A DNA stretch of 64,000 bases, taken from Burkholderiaceae bacterium. GTDB taxonomy: Bacteria; Pseudomonadota; Gammaproteobacteria; Burkholderiales; Burkholderiaceae_C. The position numbers and the translations under genes are program-made. This document shows, piece after piece, positions 18,136-27,312 of the stretch. How positions within the stretch are numbered: position 1 is the first letter of the stretch; each line of letters begins with the position of its first letter. The notes below the pieces were generated by a model. The model did no database searches, was not told the origin of the DNA, and saw only the letters and a program-made list of their open reading frames with translations. Location: positions 62,001 to 126,000 of the forward strand of contig CAJYPV010000008.1 in the NCBI GenBank assembly GCA_913776825.1, read 5' to 3'.

Positions 18136-19035
18136 TCAAGCCGCGCCGCTGACGCGACGACGGGCCACGCCAGCCAGCGCGGCAACACCGGCCAGCATCA
18201 GCAGCACGCTGGACGGCTCCGGCACGGCCGGGACGACGGGAATGAAGGAACGGGCGTAGTCGACGCCGGAATCGGAGCTGACGGTGAAGCTCACCGCCGT
18301 GCCGTCCGCGCGGGTCACCGAGCTGATGCCGCCCCAGTACAGCGACTGGTTCAGCAGCGAACCGCCACGGCCGCTGGTGCCGTCCAGGTAGTAGGTGTTC
18401 AGCGCGGTGGCGCTGTAGAGGCTCATCGAAAAGAAGGTCGCTTCGCCCGCATGCAGCAGCGTCTCGACGGTGTAGATGCGCGACAGCGAGGCCGACGGGG
18501 TGTCCCCCACCAGATCGGTGTAGCTGCTGCCGTCATAGGCCATCTGGGTGGTCGCACCGATCACCGAGACCGCGCTGCCGAACTGCTGCACCGCCGTCCA
18601 GGCGCTGAAGCCGGCCACGCCGGATTCCATGCTGAACTTGTCCAGCGCCAGTTGCGTGGCGCCGGTCACCGCGAAGCTGTAGCGCACCGTCAGCGCTTCA
18701 CCATCGTTGCCGGTGTGCAGCGTCAGGTTGTCGTACTGGTTGACCGCGCTGGAGGCCTGCACGCTGCCCGCGCCGCTGAAGCTGGCCAGGGTCGCCGCCG
18801 TCAACGCGCCCGCACCCGACGAGGACTTCACCGTCGCGCCCGTCTGGAACGCCTGGCCCAGGAAGTCGATGCCCGAGGTGCTGGCCTGATCCGCCAGCTG
18901 ACCGTTGGTGCCGGACGTGGTGGTCCGATTGACGCCGTTCTCAGAGACGATGCTCAGGGTCTGGTCGACCGAGGATTGGGCCTGGGCCGCACCGAACACG
19001 GCAACCAAACTCACGGCGATCATGGCCTGCTTCAT
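18136..19035 (-). CDS. PEP-CTERM sorting-domain protein
   Basis: This 299-residue exported protein has a signal peptide (about residues 1-19, AAQA-Q) and ends in a PEP-CTERM tail: VPAVPEPSSVLLMLAG, a hydrophobic helix and ARRRVSGAA. XrtA recognises this tail in the inner membrane, cleaves it and allows release or attachment to exopolysaccharide. The body is rich in Ser, Thr and Gly with no cysteine, as usual for these surface proteins. The start has GGGAGGA five bases upstream. The gene lies at the 3' end of the XrtA gene series. Confidence 0.92.
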   Translation of the reverse strand: MKQAMIAVSLVAVFGAAQAQSSVDQTLSIVSENGVNRTTTSGTNGQLADQASTSGIDFLGQAFQTGATVKSSSGAGALTAATLASFSGAGSVQASSAVNQYDNLTLHTGNDGEALTVRYSFAVTGATQLALDKFSMESGVAGFSAWTAVQQFGSAVSVIGATTQMAYDGSSYTDLVGDTPSASLSRIYTVETLLHAGEATFFSMSLYSATALNTYYLDGTSGRGGSLLNQSLYWGGISSVTRADGTAVSFTVSSDSGVDYARSFIPVVPAVPEPSSVLLMLAGVAALAGVARRRVSGAA

Positions 19036-19261
19036 ACATTCCTCCCGAAGGCGTACTTTTGAACTTTGTTTCTGGTTTTCTGGAAACCGGGCCGAACGTT
19101 AATCCAGCCCTCGCCAAAACGGCCCCCGCGTTCATGGGGTGGCACCACGGAACGCTAACAAGTGGTGACAGGTCTTACCCTGACCGGAAGCCCGGCGCGC
19201 GGCCCCGGACTGCATCCAGGTCGCCTGGACTCGGCGGGCGCGAGCGCCCTCCATCACCGCC

Positions 19262-20227
19262 CTACACCACCGCCGCAGGCGCGCCCATCCGCGCGTTGCG
19301 CATCATGCGCATCGCAAACATCGTCATCGATCGTCCCCACGGCGTGTAGCGCGGCAACTGGAACGGATCCGATCCTGGCCGGGCCACGCCCGCCGAGGTC
19401 GACACCGCAGCCTCGAAGCCCAGGTCACGCAGCATCGCCGCATGGCTGGCGTCGTAGTCGCGCTCGGGCCGGCCATTGGGATAGGCGAAGCTGCGCACCG
19501 GCCGGCCGGTAAGGGACTGCAGATGATCGCGTCCCGTCTGGACCTGCATCCGCGCGTCCTCCGGCGACAGCGTGGTCAGCACCGTGTGGTTCACCGTGTG
19601 GCCGCCGATCTCGTGACCGGCGTCCGACAGTTGCCGCAACTGCGCATCGCTGAGCATCAGATCCGCCGGCAGACCGCTCACCGGTTGCGCGGCCAGCAGG
19701 CGCTCGACCTGCGCGTCCCGCTCCTGCGGAGGCAGGTACTTCAGCTGCACCTGCAAGGCGCTGATGGCCTGCAGCCGCTCCGCCGTCGTGCCGATCGGAT
19801 GACGGCCCATGCCGATCGCGCTCAGATCCAGCATCGGGCCGGCACAGCGCCGCACGAATTCGATCACCGTGTCGCTGAACATGCGGCCGCCGTTGAGGAA
19901 ACCCGTCGCGACGAAGATCGTGGACCGCGCGCCATGCGCCGCCAGGATCGGATGGGCGACCGTCCAGTTGTCCGCATAGCCATCGTCGAAGGTGATGCAG
20001 GCCGCGCGGCGTGGCAGGCGACGATCACGCAGACCGGCCGCGGCATCGGCCACCGTCAGCAGTTCAAAGTGCTGCGATAGGAACTGGACCTGGGACTCGA
20101 ACAGCGCCGCGTCGATTTCGCCCGGCCGCAGCGGATCCGGCTCCGGCAGCACGCGGTGATAAATCAGGATGCTCAGGGCCGGCTCGCCACGCGGCCATCC
20201 CAGCAAACTCAAAGGCGCCAGCAGCAT
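19262..20227 (-). CDS. Polysaccharide deacetylase family protein (XrtA locus)
   Basis: This NodB-fold carbohydrate esterase of 321 residues probably removes acetyl groups from the exopolysaccharide. The first metal motif is ITFDDGYADNW, and GGHTVNHTVL supplies the H-x-x-x-H pair. ILIYHRVLPEPDPLRPGEIDAALFESQVQFL is the typical N-terminal block of the exosortase-associated deacetylases. The start codon overlaps the stop of the upstream ligase gene by four bases (ATGA), so expression is coupled. It is the last gene in the minus-strand polysaccharide series. Confidence 0.9.
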   Translation of the reverse strand: MLLAPLSLLGWPRGEPALSILIYHRVLPEPDPLRPGEIDAALFESQVQFLSQHFELLTVADAAAGLRDRRLPRRAACITFDDGYADNWTVAHPILAAHGARSTIFVATGFLNGGRMFSDTVIEFVRRCAGPMLDLSAIGMGRHPIGTTAERLQAISALQVQLKYLPPQERDAQVERLLAAQPVSGLPADLMLSDAQLRQLSDAGHEIGGHTVNHTVLTTLSPEDARMQVQTGRDHLQSLTGRPVRSFAYPNGRPERDYDASHAAMLRDLGFEAAVSTSAGVARPGSDPFQLPRYTPWGRSMTMFAMRMMRNARMGAPAAVV

Positions 20228-21558
20228 CAGGTGCCTCCCCAATAAGGCGATGGCGAGGGCGGCGCGCCCGTCAGGTCCATCGGCCGACCCGCCGCGCCGA
20301 GCGCCTTGGCGCGGCTCTCCAGCTCGCGGGCCACGATGCGGTCCAGCGCCACCACGATCAGCAGCAGGTAGTACGGCAGGTCGAAATAGACCAGGCTCAG
20401 GAAGGCGCCGCCGGTCGCATAACCGATCAGGCCGACCTGGCACATGCCGGCCAGGTCACGCGCCCATTGCAGCTCGGGCACCGCCTTGCTGCGGCGCATC
20501 AGCGCGCCGGCGCGACGCCAGGTCAGCCAGAAGATGCCGATGAAGAGGAACAGGCCGAAGAACCCGTGCTCGCCCAGCGCCTGGAAATAGATCGAATGCG
20601 CCGTCAGCGGGATCGACGGATCCGGCGCGTATTTGGCAAAGGCCGCCGGACCGGCCACCGTGAAGCCGCCGCCGAACGGGAACAGGTCCACCGCCAGCCG
20701 CCAGGCGGTGTGCCAGGCATTGATGCGGCCCAGCGCGGAATCATCCTGGTTGTAGGTGCGGATGGTGCTCATGCGGTCCGACCAGCTGTCCGGCATGAAC
20801 ACGAACAGCAGCGGCAAGGCCACCATCACCACCAGCGCGAGCGGCAGCTTGTTGCGGCTCTTCAGCCACATGAAGAAGGACATCGCGATGATGGCCAGGA
20901 AGGCCCCGCGCGATTGCGAGCCCACGGCCGAGGCCATGCACAGCAGCATCGCCGCCGATGCGAGATGCCGCTGCCATTTGCGCGTCGCCTGCAACTGCAG
21001 ATAGCGGATCAGCGGCACCGTCATGATGGTCGCCAGCGCCAGCGAATTGTTGTCCTCGATGAACGAGCCTTCCGGCCCCCACACCCGGGCAGCGCCGCCG
21101 GTGGCGATGGTGAACACCCCGCCCTTGAGCCCGTAATAGCCGATCGACACCACCAGCACCATCACCAGCCAGTCCAGATGCTGGCGACGCTCCACCACCA
21201 GCATCGACACCAGCACCATCAGCAGCACCTTGAAGGCGCGCGACCAGTAGTTGAATTCCTTCTCGGGATAGAACGAGAACAGCAGCGGTGAGACCCCGAT
21301 CCACAGGATCCAGATCATCAGCAGCACGACCACCCCATTGAGCGGCAGCTTCACCAGCTTGTCGCGGTGGATCAGCAGGCTGACGAACAGCGCCAGCGCA
21401 ATCACCATCGACCACGGCGCATCATGGGCCCAGCCGTAAGCCAGTCGATGCGGATTCATCACCCCCATCCAGACCCAGCCCAGCACGCCCCACATCGGGT
21501 CCTTGAAGGTCTTCCAGATCAGGCCGGAAAACAGCGCCAGCATCAGCAAATCACGCAT
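20227..21558 (-). CDS. O-glycosylation ligase, exosortase A-associated (O-antigen ligase family)
   Basis: This 443-residue integral membrane protein has about ten helices and a large periplasmic loop, as in Wzy/WaaL ligases. The N terminus RDLLMLALFSGLIWKTFKDP and the block ARVWGPEGSFIEDNNSLALATIMTVPL fit the TIGR03097-type ligase tied to XrtA systems. It may transfer glycan to PEP-CTERM proteins or ligate polymer; this has not been settled for the family. The start at 21558 overlaps the preceding glycosyltransferase stop by 8 bases. Confidence 0.9.
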   Translation of the reverse strand: MRDLLMLALFSGLIWKTFKDPMWGVLGWVWMGVMNPHRLAYGWAHDAPWSMVIALALFVSLLIHRDKLVKLPLNGVVVLLMIWILWIGVSPLLFSFYPEKEFNYWSRAFKVLLMVLVSMLVVERRQHLDWLVMVLVVSIGYYGLKGGVFTIATGGAARVWGPEGSFIEDNNSLALATIMTVPLIRYLQLQATRKWQRHLASAAMLLCMASAVGSQSRGAFLAIIAMSFFMWLKSRNKLPLALVVMVALPLLFVFMPDSWSDRMSTIRTYNQDDSALGRINAWHTAWRLAVDLFPFGGGFTVAGPAAFAKYAPDPSIPLTAHSIYFQALGEHGFFGLFLFIGIFWLTWRRAGALMRRSKAVPELQWARDLAGMCQVGLIGYATGGAFLSLVYFDLPYYLLLIVVALDRIVARELESRAKALGAAGRPMDLTGAPPSPSPYWGGT

Positions 21559-22756
21559 GGCGCAGCTCCGGTTTGCCGCGGGCGGCCAGCACCCGATCGA
21601 ACAGCGCCAACTGCCCCTCGGTGGTCGCGTCCCAGCTGAACTGCTCGGCATAACGACGCGTCGCCGCCCGATCGCGCGGCGCGGCCCGCAGCCGACGCAC
21701 GGCCTCGGCCACACCGGCCGCCGTGCGCGCCGGCATCAGCTCGCCGGCTTCCGGCGCCGCCACCACTTCCGGCGTGCCCCACACATTGGAAGCCGCCACC
21801 GGCGTGCCGCAGGCCATCGCCTCCAGCAGCACATTGGCCCAGCCCTCGCGACTGGACGCCAGCACCAGCGCATCGCAGCCGACATACACCTCGCGCAGTC
21901 GCGCCTGAGGCAACGCGCCCAGGAAGCGCACGCGCGAGGCCACGCCCAGCGCATCGGCCAGGCGGCGCAGGGCGCCCTCCTCCGGTCCGGCGCCTGCGAT
22001 CAGCAGGTCCACGTCCGGCAGCTCGGCCAAGGCGCCGATCACCAGCTCATGGCCCTTGCGCTCGATCAGATGACCGACCGAGGCCAGCGTGAAGCGCCCC
22101 TCCGCCAGACCCAGCGACTGCCGCGCCGCGGCCCGACCGTCGGGATGGAACAGCGTCAGGTCCACGCCGTTGCGCAGCACCTGCACCTTGCCCGCATCGG
22201 CGCCCAGCGCGACCAACTCGTCCTTCAAGGCGGCGCAGACGGTGATCTGCGCATCGGCCCGTTCGGCCGCCTGCAGGATCAGCTTGCGCGGGAACGCGTA
22301 TTGCGGGATGAGGTTGATGTCGGTGCCGCGCGCGGTGATCACCACCGGCTTGTTCAGCGCCCGCGCCACCATCACCGCGGCCACGCCGTCGGGATAGAAG
22401 TAATGGGCATCAATCAGGTCGAAGTCCCAGCCCTCCCGCTGCAGCCGTCGGGCTTCGCGCAGGAAGGTCCAGGCCAGCGTGTAGGGCGCGCTGCTCATGC
22501 CCACCTTGGGCAGCCGCAGGAAACGCGGATGGCGGATCGACAGGCCGTGGCGTTCTTCCGACGCCGGCGTGGCGGCGAACTTGCCGTACTCGCCGAAGCG
22601 CTCGCCCTTGAACGGGAACCACGGCACCGGCGCGATCACCCGCGCCTGCACCTGACCGGACGCGACCAGATGCCGCAGCCGGGTCTCGACAAAGATGCCG
22701 TGACTGGGCAGGACCGCGCTGGGATAGAGGGTGGAGAAGGTGAGCAGTTTCAGCAT
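21551..22756 (-). CDS. GT4-family glycosyltransferase (XrtA locus)
   Basis: This 401-residue GT-B transferase has an N-terminal LKLLTFSTLYPSAVLPSHGIFVETRLRHL, then VITARGTDINLIPQY and VLRNGVDLTLFHP. The donor-site motif is SSREGWANVLLEAMACGTPV. It is related to WcaC/RfaB-like transferases that add a sugar to the lipid-linked repeat. The start lies 3 bases after the stop of the gene at 22760. Confidence 0.9.
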   Translation of the reverse strand: MLKLLTFSTLYPSAVLPSHGIFVETRLRHLVASGQVQARVIAPVPWFPFKGERFGEYGKFAATPASEERHGLSIRHPRFLRLPKVGMSSAPYTLAWTFLREARRLQREGWDFDLIDAHYFYPDGVAAVMVARALNKPVVITARGTDINLIPQYAFPRKLILQAAERADAQITVCAALKDELVALGADAGKVQVLRNGVDLTLFHPDGRAAARQSLGLAEGRFTLASVGHLIERKGHELVIGALAELPDVDLLIAGAGPEEGALRRLADALGVASRVRFLGALPQARLREVYVGCDALVLASSREGWANVLLEAMACGTPVAASNVWGTPEVVAAPEAGELMPARTAAGVAEAVRRLRAAPRDRAATRRYAEQFSWDATTEGQLALFDRVLAARGKPELRHA

Positions 22757-22759
22757 CGC

Positions 22760-23956
22760 TCAGGCCTTCACATCACCGAGCGCGGCCGTTGGCGACGCCC
22801 GCAAGGACTGCGCCAGCGCCACCACCCGTTCCGCATTGCCCAACCAGGTGAGATGCAGCCGCGCGATGCTGGCATGGGCGCCCTCGCCCAGCCGCTGGCG
22901 CAAGGCCTCATCCGAGGCCAGACGCGCCAGCAAGGCTTCGAGCGCGCCCGGCGCGTCCGGATCGAACAGCAGCGCATTGCGGTCGTCGTCCAACACCTCT
23001 TCGATGTTGGGTTGACGCGGCGCGACGATCGCCTTGGCCAGCGCCAGGTATTCGAAGAGCTTGAGCGGCGAGGCATAGGCCACCACCGCCGGTTGCAACG
23101 CGATGTCGAAGGCGGCCACATGGCGCGGCACCTCGTCGCGCGAGATCACGCCGGTGAAGCGCACCCGCTCGCCCAGCGCCAGCTCACGGGCCAGCGCTTC
23201 CAGATCGGCGCGGGCCGGGCCATCGCCCACCAGCAGCAGCCGCGCATTCACCGGCGCGGCGGGGCTCGCCATCCAGCGGATGACCCGGTCCATGCCGTGC
23301 CAGTCGCGCACGAAGCCGGTGAAGCCGAGCACCAGCGCATCGTCCCAGCCCAGCGCGCGCTTGGCATCCGCCGGCCGTGGGGCGGCGGCGAAGTGGGCTT
23401 CGTTGATGCCGTTCGGGATCACGACCAGCCGCTCGGCCGGCACGCCCTGCGCCTGGATCATCCGCGCCAGCACCTGGGTCACCGGCAGCACGGCATCGGC
23501 GCCGCGCCAGACCCGTCGCTCCGCCCAGCGCGCCAGGCGCGGCAGGGCCAGTCCGCCGAAGCGCTCGCGCTCATCGGCCAGCGGCGCGTTGACTTCCAGC
23601 AGCAGCGGCACGCCCAGCCGGCGCTTGAGCATCAGCCCGGCCAGCAGGTAGAGGTTGTAGCGCTCATAGATCACGTCGGGCTGGAAGGCCTTGGCCGCGG
23701 CGGCCAGACGCCGATAGGCATGCAGCGAATAACCCAGCTCCAGCAGTTCGTAGACCCATTTCGGCAGCCGCGCCCGCAGGCGCTGCACCCAGCCGACGTC
23801 ATCGCCCATGCGGGCTTTTTCTTCGGGCGCGGATTCGCCGCCGGGCGCCACGACCATCACCTCATGGCCGAGCGCGCGCAGCGACGCGATCATTTCTTCG
23901 ATGTGAACCGCCTGGCCGTCCTTGGACGCGGTGCGGTGGTGATACAGGATCTTCAT
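22760..23956 (-). CDS. TIGR04063-type PEP-CTERM/XrtA glycosyltransferase
   Basis: This 398-residue GT4 transferase opens with MKILYHHRTASKDGQAVHIEE, the hallmark of the exosortase A-associated group. The donor domain carries GFTGFVRDWHGMDRVI and LKLFEYLALAKAIVAPRQPNIEEVL. The ATG at 23956 is chosen because the conserved opening starts there; upstream in-frame sequence is not protein-like. It is 38 bases from the amidotransferase gene. Confidence 0.9.
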   Translation of the reverse strand: MKILYHHRTASKDGQAVHIEEMIASLRALGHEVMVVAPGGESAPEEKARMGDDVGWVQRLRARLPKWVYELLELGYSLHAYRRLAAAAKAFQPDVIYERYNLYLLAGLMLKRRLGVPLLLEVNAPLADERERFGGLALPRLARWAERRVWRGADAVLPVTQVLARMIQAQGVPAERLVVIPNGINEAHFAAAPRPADAKRALGWDDALVLGFTGFVRDWHGMDRVIRWMASPAAPVNARLLLVGDGPARADLEALARELALGERVRFTGVISRDEVPRHVAAFDIALQPAVVAYASPLKLFEYLALAKAIVAPRQPNIEEVLDDDRNALLFDPDAPGALEALLARLASDEALRQRLGEGAHASIARLHLTWLGNAERVVALAQSLRASPTAALGDVKA

Positions 23957-23994
23957 GCGTGATCGGGTTGAAAGCGCGCTGACGGCCAAGCCGT

Positions 23995-25911
23995 TCAGGC
24001 CGCCTGGCGCATCGGTGCGGCGCCCATCACATTGCGCAGGAATGCGTCATACATCAGCAAGGTCCACAGCGGCGTGCTGTGATCGCGGCTGCCGTTCTCA
24101 TGCTGCTCGACCAGTTGGCCGACCGCCTTGAGATCGAACCAGCCGGTGTCGGCCAACGGCCCGCCCAGCAGCGCGCCGCGCACCCGCTGGCGCAGCGGTC
24201 CGCGGAACCAGCGGGCCAGCGGCACCGCGAAGCCCATCTTGGGCCGATACAGCACATCCCGCGGCAGATGCGGCTCCAGCGACTTTTTGAAGAGGTACTT
24301 GCCCTCGCCGCCGCGCAGCTTCAGATGCGACGGCAGCGTGGCCAGCCACTCGACCAGTTCATGGTCCATCAGCGGCTCGCGCACTTCCAGCGAATGCGCC
24401 ATGGAGGCGCGGTCGACCTTGGTGTTGATGTCGCCCACCAGGTAGGTGTGGGTGTCCAGGTACTGGATCATCGCCAGCGGATCGTCGGTGTTGGCCCGCT
24501 GCGCATGGCGCAGGAACAGCTCGCGGGCGTTGTAGCCACCCAGCGCCGACTTGAAGCGCGCGCTGTAGAGCGGCAGCCGCTCCGCATCGCGGATCACCGA
24601 CATGGTGTGGAAATAGGCCTCGACCGAATTGCGGGCCAGCGCCTGGAAGGTGGTCTTGGCGCGGAACACCCGCGGCGCCCAGTCCGCCTTCGGATAGAGC
24701 CGACCCAGCGTGCCGAACAGCGGCTTGCGCAGTCCCAGCGGCAGGCTGGCGCGCATGCGCTCTTCCATCATGTGCAGCTTGTAGCGCCGATAGCCGCCGA
24801 AGCTTTCATCGCCGCCATCGCCCGACAGCGCCACCGTCACATGCTTGCGTGCCAGTTGGCAGACGCGGTAGGTGGGGATGGCGGAGCTGTCCGCATAGGG
24901 CTCGTCATAGAGCCGGGCCAGCGTGTCGATCAGATCGAAATCGTCGCTCTGCACCGTCTCCACATGGTGATCGGTGCGGTAGCGGTCCGCCACCTGCTGG
25001 GCGAATTCGGACTCGTTGTATTGCGGATCGTCGAAGGCGATCGAGCAGGTCTTGACCGGACCGCTGCTTTCGCCGGCCATCATCGCGACCACCGCGCTCG
25101 AATCGACACCGCCGGAGAGGAACGCGCCCAGCGGCACTTCCGCGATCATGCGCAGCTTCACCGATTCGCGCAGGCGGCGCAGCAGCTCTTCCTGGGCCTG
25201 CTGCTCATCGATGCGGGCATCCAGCGTGAAGTTCACATCCCAATAGCGCTGCGGCTCGCCGACCGGCTGACCGCGCCGCAGCCAGAGCGTGTGGCCCGGC
25301 GGCAGCTTGAGCGCCTGGCGGAACACCGTGCGCGGCTCGGCCACATAGCCCAGCGCGAAATACTCTTCGACCGCCTGCGGATCGATGTCGCGACGCAGCA
25401 GCGGATGCGCCAGCAAGGCCTTCAGTTCCGAGCCGAACACCACTTGGCCATCGTCCAGCGGCGCATAGAACATCGGCTTCACGCCCAGGCGGTCGCGCGC
25501 CATGAACAGCGAATCGCTGGCGCGGTCCCACAGCGCGAAGGCGAACATGCCGCGCAGCCGCCGAACGCAGTCCGGTCCCCAGGCCGACCAGGCATGCACG
25601 ATGACCTCGGTGTCGCTCTTGGTGCGGAACCGGAAGCCCAGGCCCTGCAGCTCGTCCATCAGCGCCTGGTAGTTGTAGATCTCGCCGTTGAAGACGATGC
25701 CCACCGTGCCCGCCTCGTTGAACAGCGGCTGCTGGCCGGTGGCGATGTCGATGATCGACAGTCGCCGATGGCCGAAGGCCACGCCCGGCTGCAGATGCAC
25801 CGACCCCTCATCGGGGCCGCGGTGATGCAGCGTGTCGTTGATGCGATGCATCAGCGCGGCGTCGAAGTCGCGCCGCCCTTGAATGTCGAAGATGCCGCTG
25901 ATTCCGCACAT
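23995..25911 (-). CDS. XrtA-associated amidotransferase (asparagine synthase-like)
   Basis: This 638-residue protein has a class II glutaminase domain with the nucleophile Cys2 (MCGISGIFDIQG) and an ATP-pyrophosphatase domain with SGGVDSS at 266-272. It matches the TIGR03108-type asparagine synthase homologs of exosortase loci, which probably amidate a sugar acid or peptide part of the polymer rather than free aspartate. The intergenic repeat tract upstream separates it from the next gene in the series, so it may have its own promoter. Confidence 0.93.
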   Translation of the reverse strand: MCGISGIFDIQGRRDFDAALMHRINDTLHHRGPDEGSVHLQPGVAFGHRRLSIIDIATGQQPLFNEAGTVGIVFNGEIYNYQALMDELQGLGFRFRTKSDTEVIVHAWSAWGPDCVRRLRGMFAFALWDRASDSLFMARDRLGVKPMFYAPLDDGQVVFGSELKALLAHPLLRRDIDPQAVEEYFALGYVAEPRTVFRQALKLPPGHTLWLRRGQPVGEPQRYWDVNFTLDARIDEQQAQEELLRRLRESVKLRMIAEVPLGAFLSGGVDSSAVVAMMAGESSGPVKTCSIAFDDPQYNESEFAQQVADRYRTDHHVETVQSDDFDLIDTLARLYDEPYADSSAIPTYRVCQLARKHVTVALSGDGGDESFGGYRRYKLHMMEERMRASLPLGLRKPLFGTLGRLYPKADWAPRVFRAKTTFQALARNSVEAYFHTMSVIRDAERLPLYSARFKSALGGYNARELFLRHAQRANTDDPLAMIQYLDTHTYLVGDINTKVDRASMAHSLEVREPLMDHELVEWLATLPSHLKLRGGEGKYLFKKSLEPHLPRDVLYRPKMGFAVPLARWFRGPLRQRVRGALLGGPLADTGWFDLKAVGQLVEQHENGSRDHSTPLWTLLMYDAFLRNVMGAAPMRQAA

Positions 25912-25960
25912 GATCGTTCCCGTCCCTTGTTCTCTCGTCGCGCTCGGCGCGCTCGCTGCG

Positions 25961-26069
25961 CTGACCGCTCTCGCTGATCGTTCCCGCTGACCGTTCTGGT
26001 CGACCGCTCTCGCTGATCGTTCTTGCTGATCGCTCTTGCCGATCGTTTTTGCTGCCCTGATCGCTCTTG
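25961..26069. repeat. Tandem 13-bp repeat array
   Basis: Seven contiguous units and one more after a 5-base gap follow CTGAyCGyTCTyG (starts at 25961, 25974, 25987, 26000, 26013, 26026, 26039 and 26057). Units differ by one to four bases. The array fills the gap between the amidotransferase start and the TIGR03088-type glycosyltransferase stop. Confidence 0.85.
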
Positions 26070-26091
26070 CCGCGTGGGTCGCCCCGGCCGC

Positions 26092-27312
26092 TCAGGCGCC
26101 GACGCGCCCCAGCAATCGGTCATACAACCCTTGATACCGCGCCACCATCGCCCGCATGCTGAAGTCACGCTCGACCCGCTGACGGCCGGCCTCGCCCATG
26201 CTGGCGGCCAGCGCCGGCTCGCGGGTCAGCCGCAGCAGCGCGGTGGCCATCGGGCCGGGCTCGCCCGCCGGCACCAGCAGCCCGCTGATCTGCGCGGAGA
26301 CCAGATCCGCATTGCCGCCGACGTCGGTGGCCACCACCGGCAGGCCGCTCGCCATCGCTTCCAGAATCGTGTTGGAAATGCCTTCCGCCATCGACGGCAG
26401 CGCGAACACATGCAGCCCGCGCATCACCGCCGGCACATCGCTGCGCTCGCCGGGCAGCCACACCAGGTCGGTCAGACCCGCCTCATCCAGCAGTGCCTGG
26501 CACTGCGCCCGCAGCGGCCCGTCGCCAATCATCACCAGCCGCGCCTTCGCCTTCAATTCCGGAGCGGCCGACAGCATCGCCACGAAGGCCCGCGCCAGCA
26601 GCAGCTGGTCCTTCACCGGCGCCATGCGCCCCACGGTGCCGATCAACCAATGCCGGTCAGGATCGAACGGGCAGCCTGGAATCGGCTGCGCGCCACGGCC
26701 CGGAACGGCCTTTTCGCCGACCACCTCGCCGGGACGCTGAAACCGCTGCGTGTCCACGCCGTTGACGAACTGGCTGACCCGCGCCGGCGGCACGCGCACC
26801 GGGCCGGTCAGGTACTCGGCCAGATCGCGTGACAGCGCAATGTAGTGCGAGACGAACGGCTTGTAGAAACGACGCACCCGTTGATAGGCACGATTGCGCC
26901 CATCCAGATCGCCGACGTCGCGGCCATGCTCGCCATGCACCCGCACCGGCACGCGTGCCAGCCAGGCCGGCAACTGCACTTCGAGCGCAGCGAGGTTGCG
27001 GCTGTGCACGATGGCGGGCCGCAGCGTCCGGAACAGGCGGTAGAGCGCGGGAAACTGCCAGAAGCCCTGCCCGGGCGGCTTGTGCAGCGCATGGAAGCTC
27101 ACATCGTCGCGCTGCAGGCGGTGCCGGAAATCGGTCACCTCGGTGAGCGCCACGATCGCATGGCGATAGCGATCCGCCGGCATGTGGTTGATCAGATTGA
27201 CCACGCCGTTTTCCAGGCCGCCGGTGTCGAAGCGATACATCACATGCAGCACCAGCGGACGCGGATCCGCGCCATGCATCGCCGCGTCCCGGGCGCGCAG
27301 ATCGGCGCTCAT
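26092..27312 (-). CDS. TIGR03088-type PEP-CTERM/XrtA glycosyltransferase
   Basis: This 406-residue GT4 transferase has [40 protein letters not shown] and [10 protein letters not shown] in the acceptor half and [19 protein letters not shown] with [23 protein letters not shown] in the donor half. These are the signatures of the exosortase A-linked group (sugar transferase, PEP-CTERM/EpsH1 associated). Its start overlaps the xrtA stop by four bases. Confidence 0.92.
   Translation of the reverse strand: MSADLRARDAAMHGADPRPLVLHVMYRFDTGGLENGVVNLINHMPADRYRHAIVALTEVTDFRHRLQRDDVSFHALHKPPGQGFWQFPALYRLFRTLRPAIVHSRNLAALEVQLPAWLARVPVRVHGEHGRDVGDLDGRNRAYQRVRRFYKPFVSHYIALSRDLAEYLTGPVRVPPARVSQFVNGVDTQRFQRPGEVVGEKAVPGRGAQPIPGCPFDPDRHWLIGTVGRMAPVKDQLLLARAFVAMLSAAPELKAKARLVMIGDGPLRAQCQALLDEAGLTDLVWLPGERSDVPAVMRGLHVFALPSMAEGISNTILEAMASGLPVVATDVGGNADLVSAQISGLLVPAGEPGPMATALLRLTREPALAASMGEAGRQRVERDFSMRAMVARYQGLYDRLLGRVGA

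Noticed and set aside
19135-19160. TGGCAC near 19140 as a sigma-54 promoter
   Set aside because: It points away from the PEP-CTERM gene and lacks the GC element at -12.
21503-23962. 819-codon plus-strand frame, Arg/Gln/His-rich
   Set aside because: Antisense of two well-supported glycosyltransferase genes; the composition is that of a shadow frame in GC-rich DNA.
25961-26069. CRISPR-like array
   Set aside because: The units are contiguous 13-mers with no spacers and no cas genes are near.
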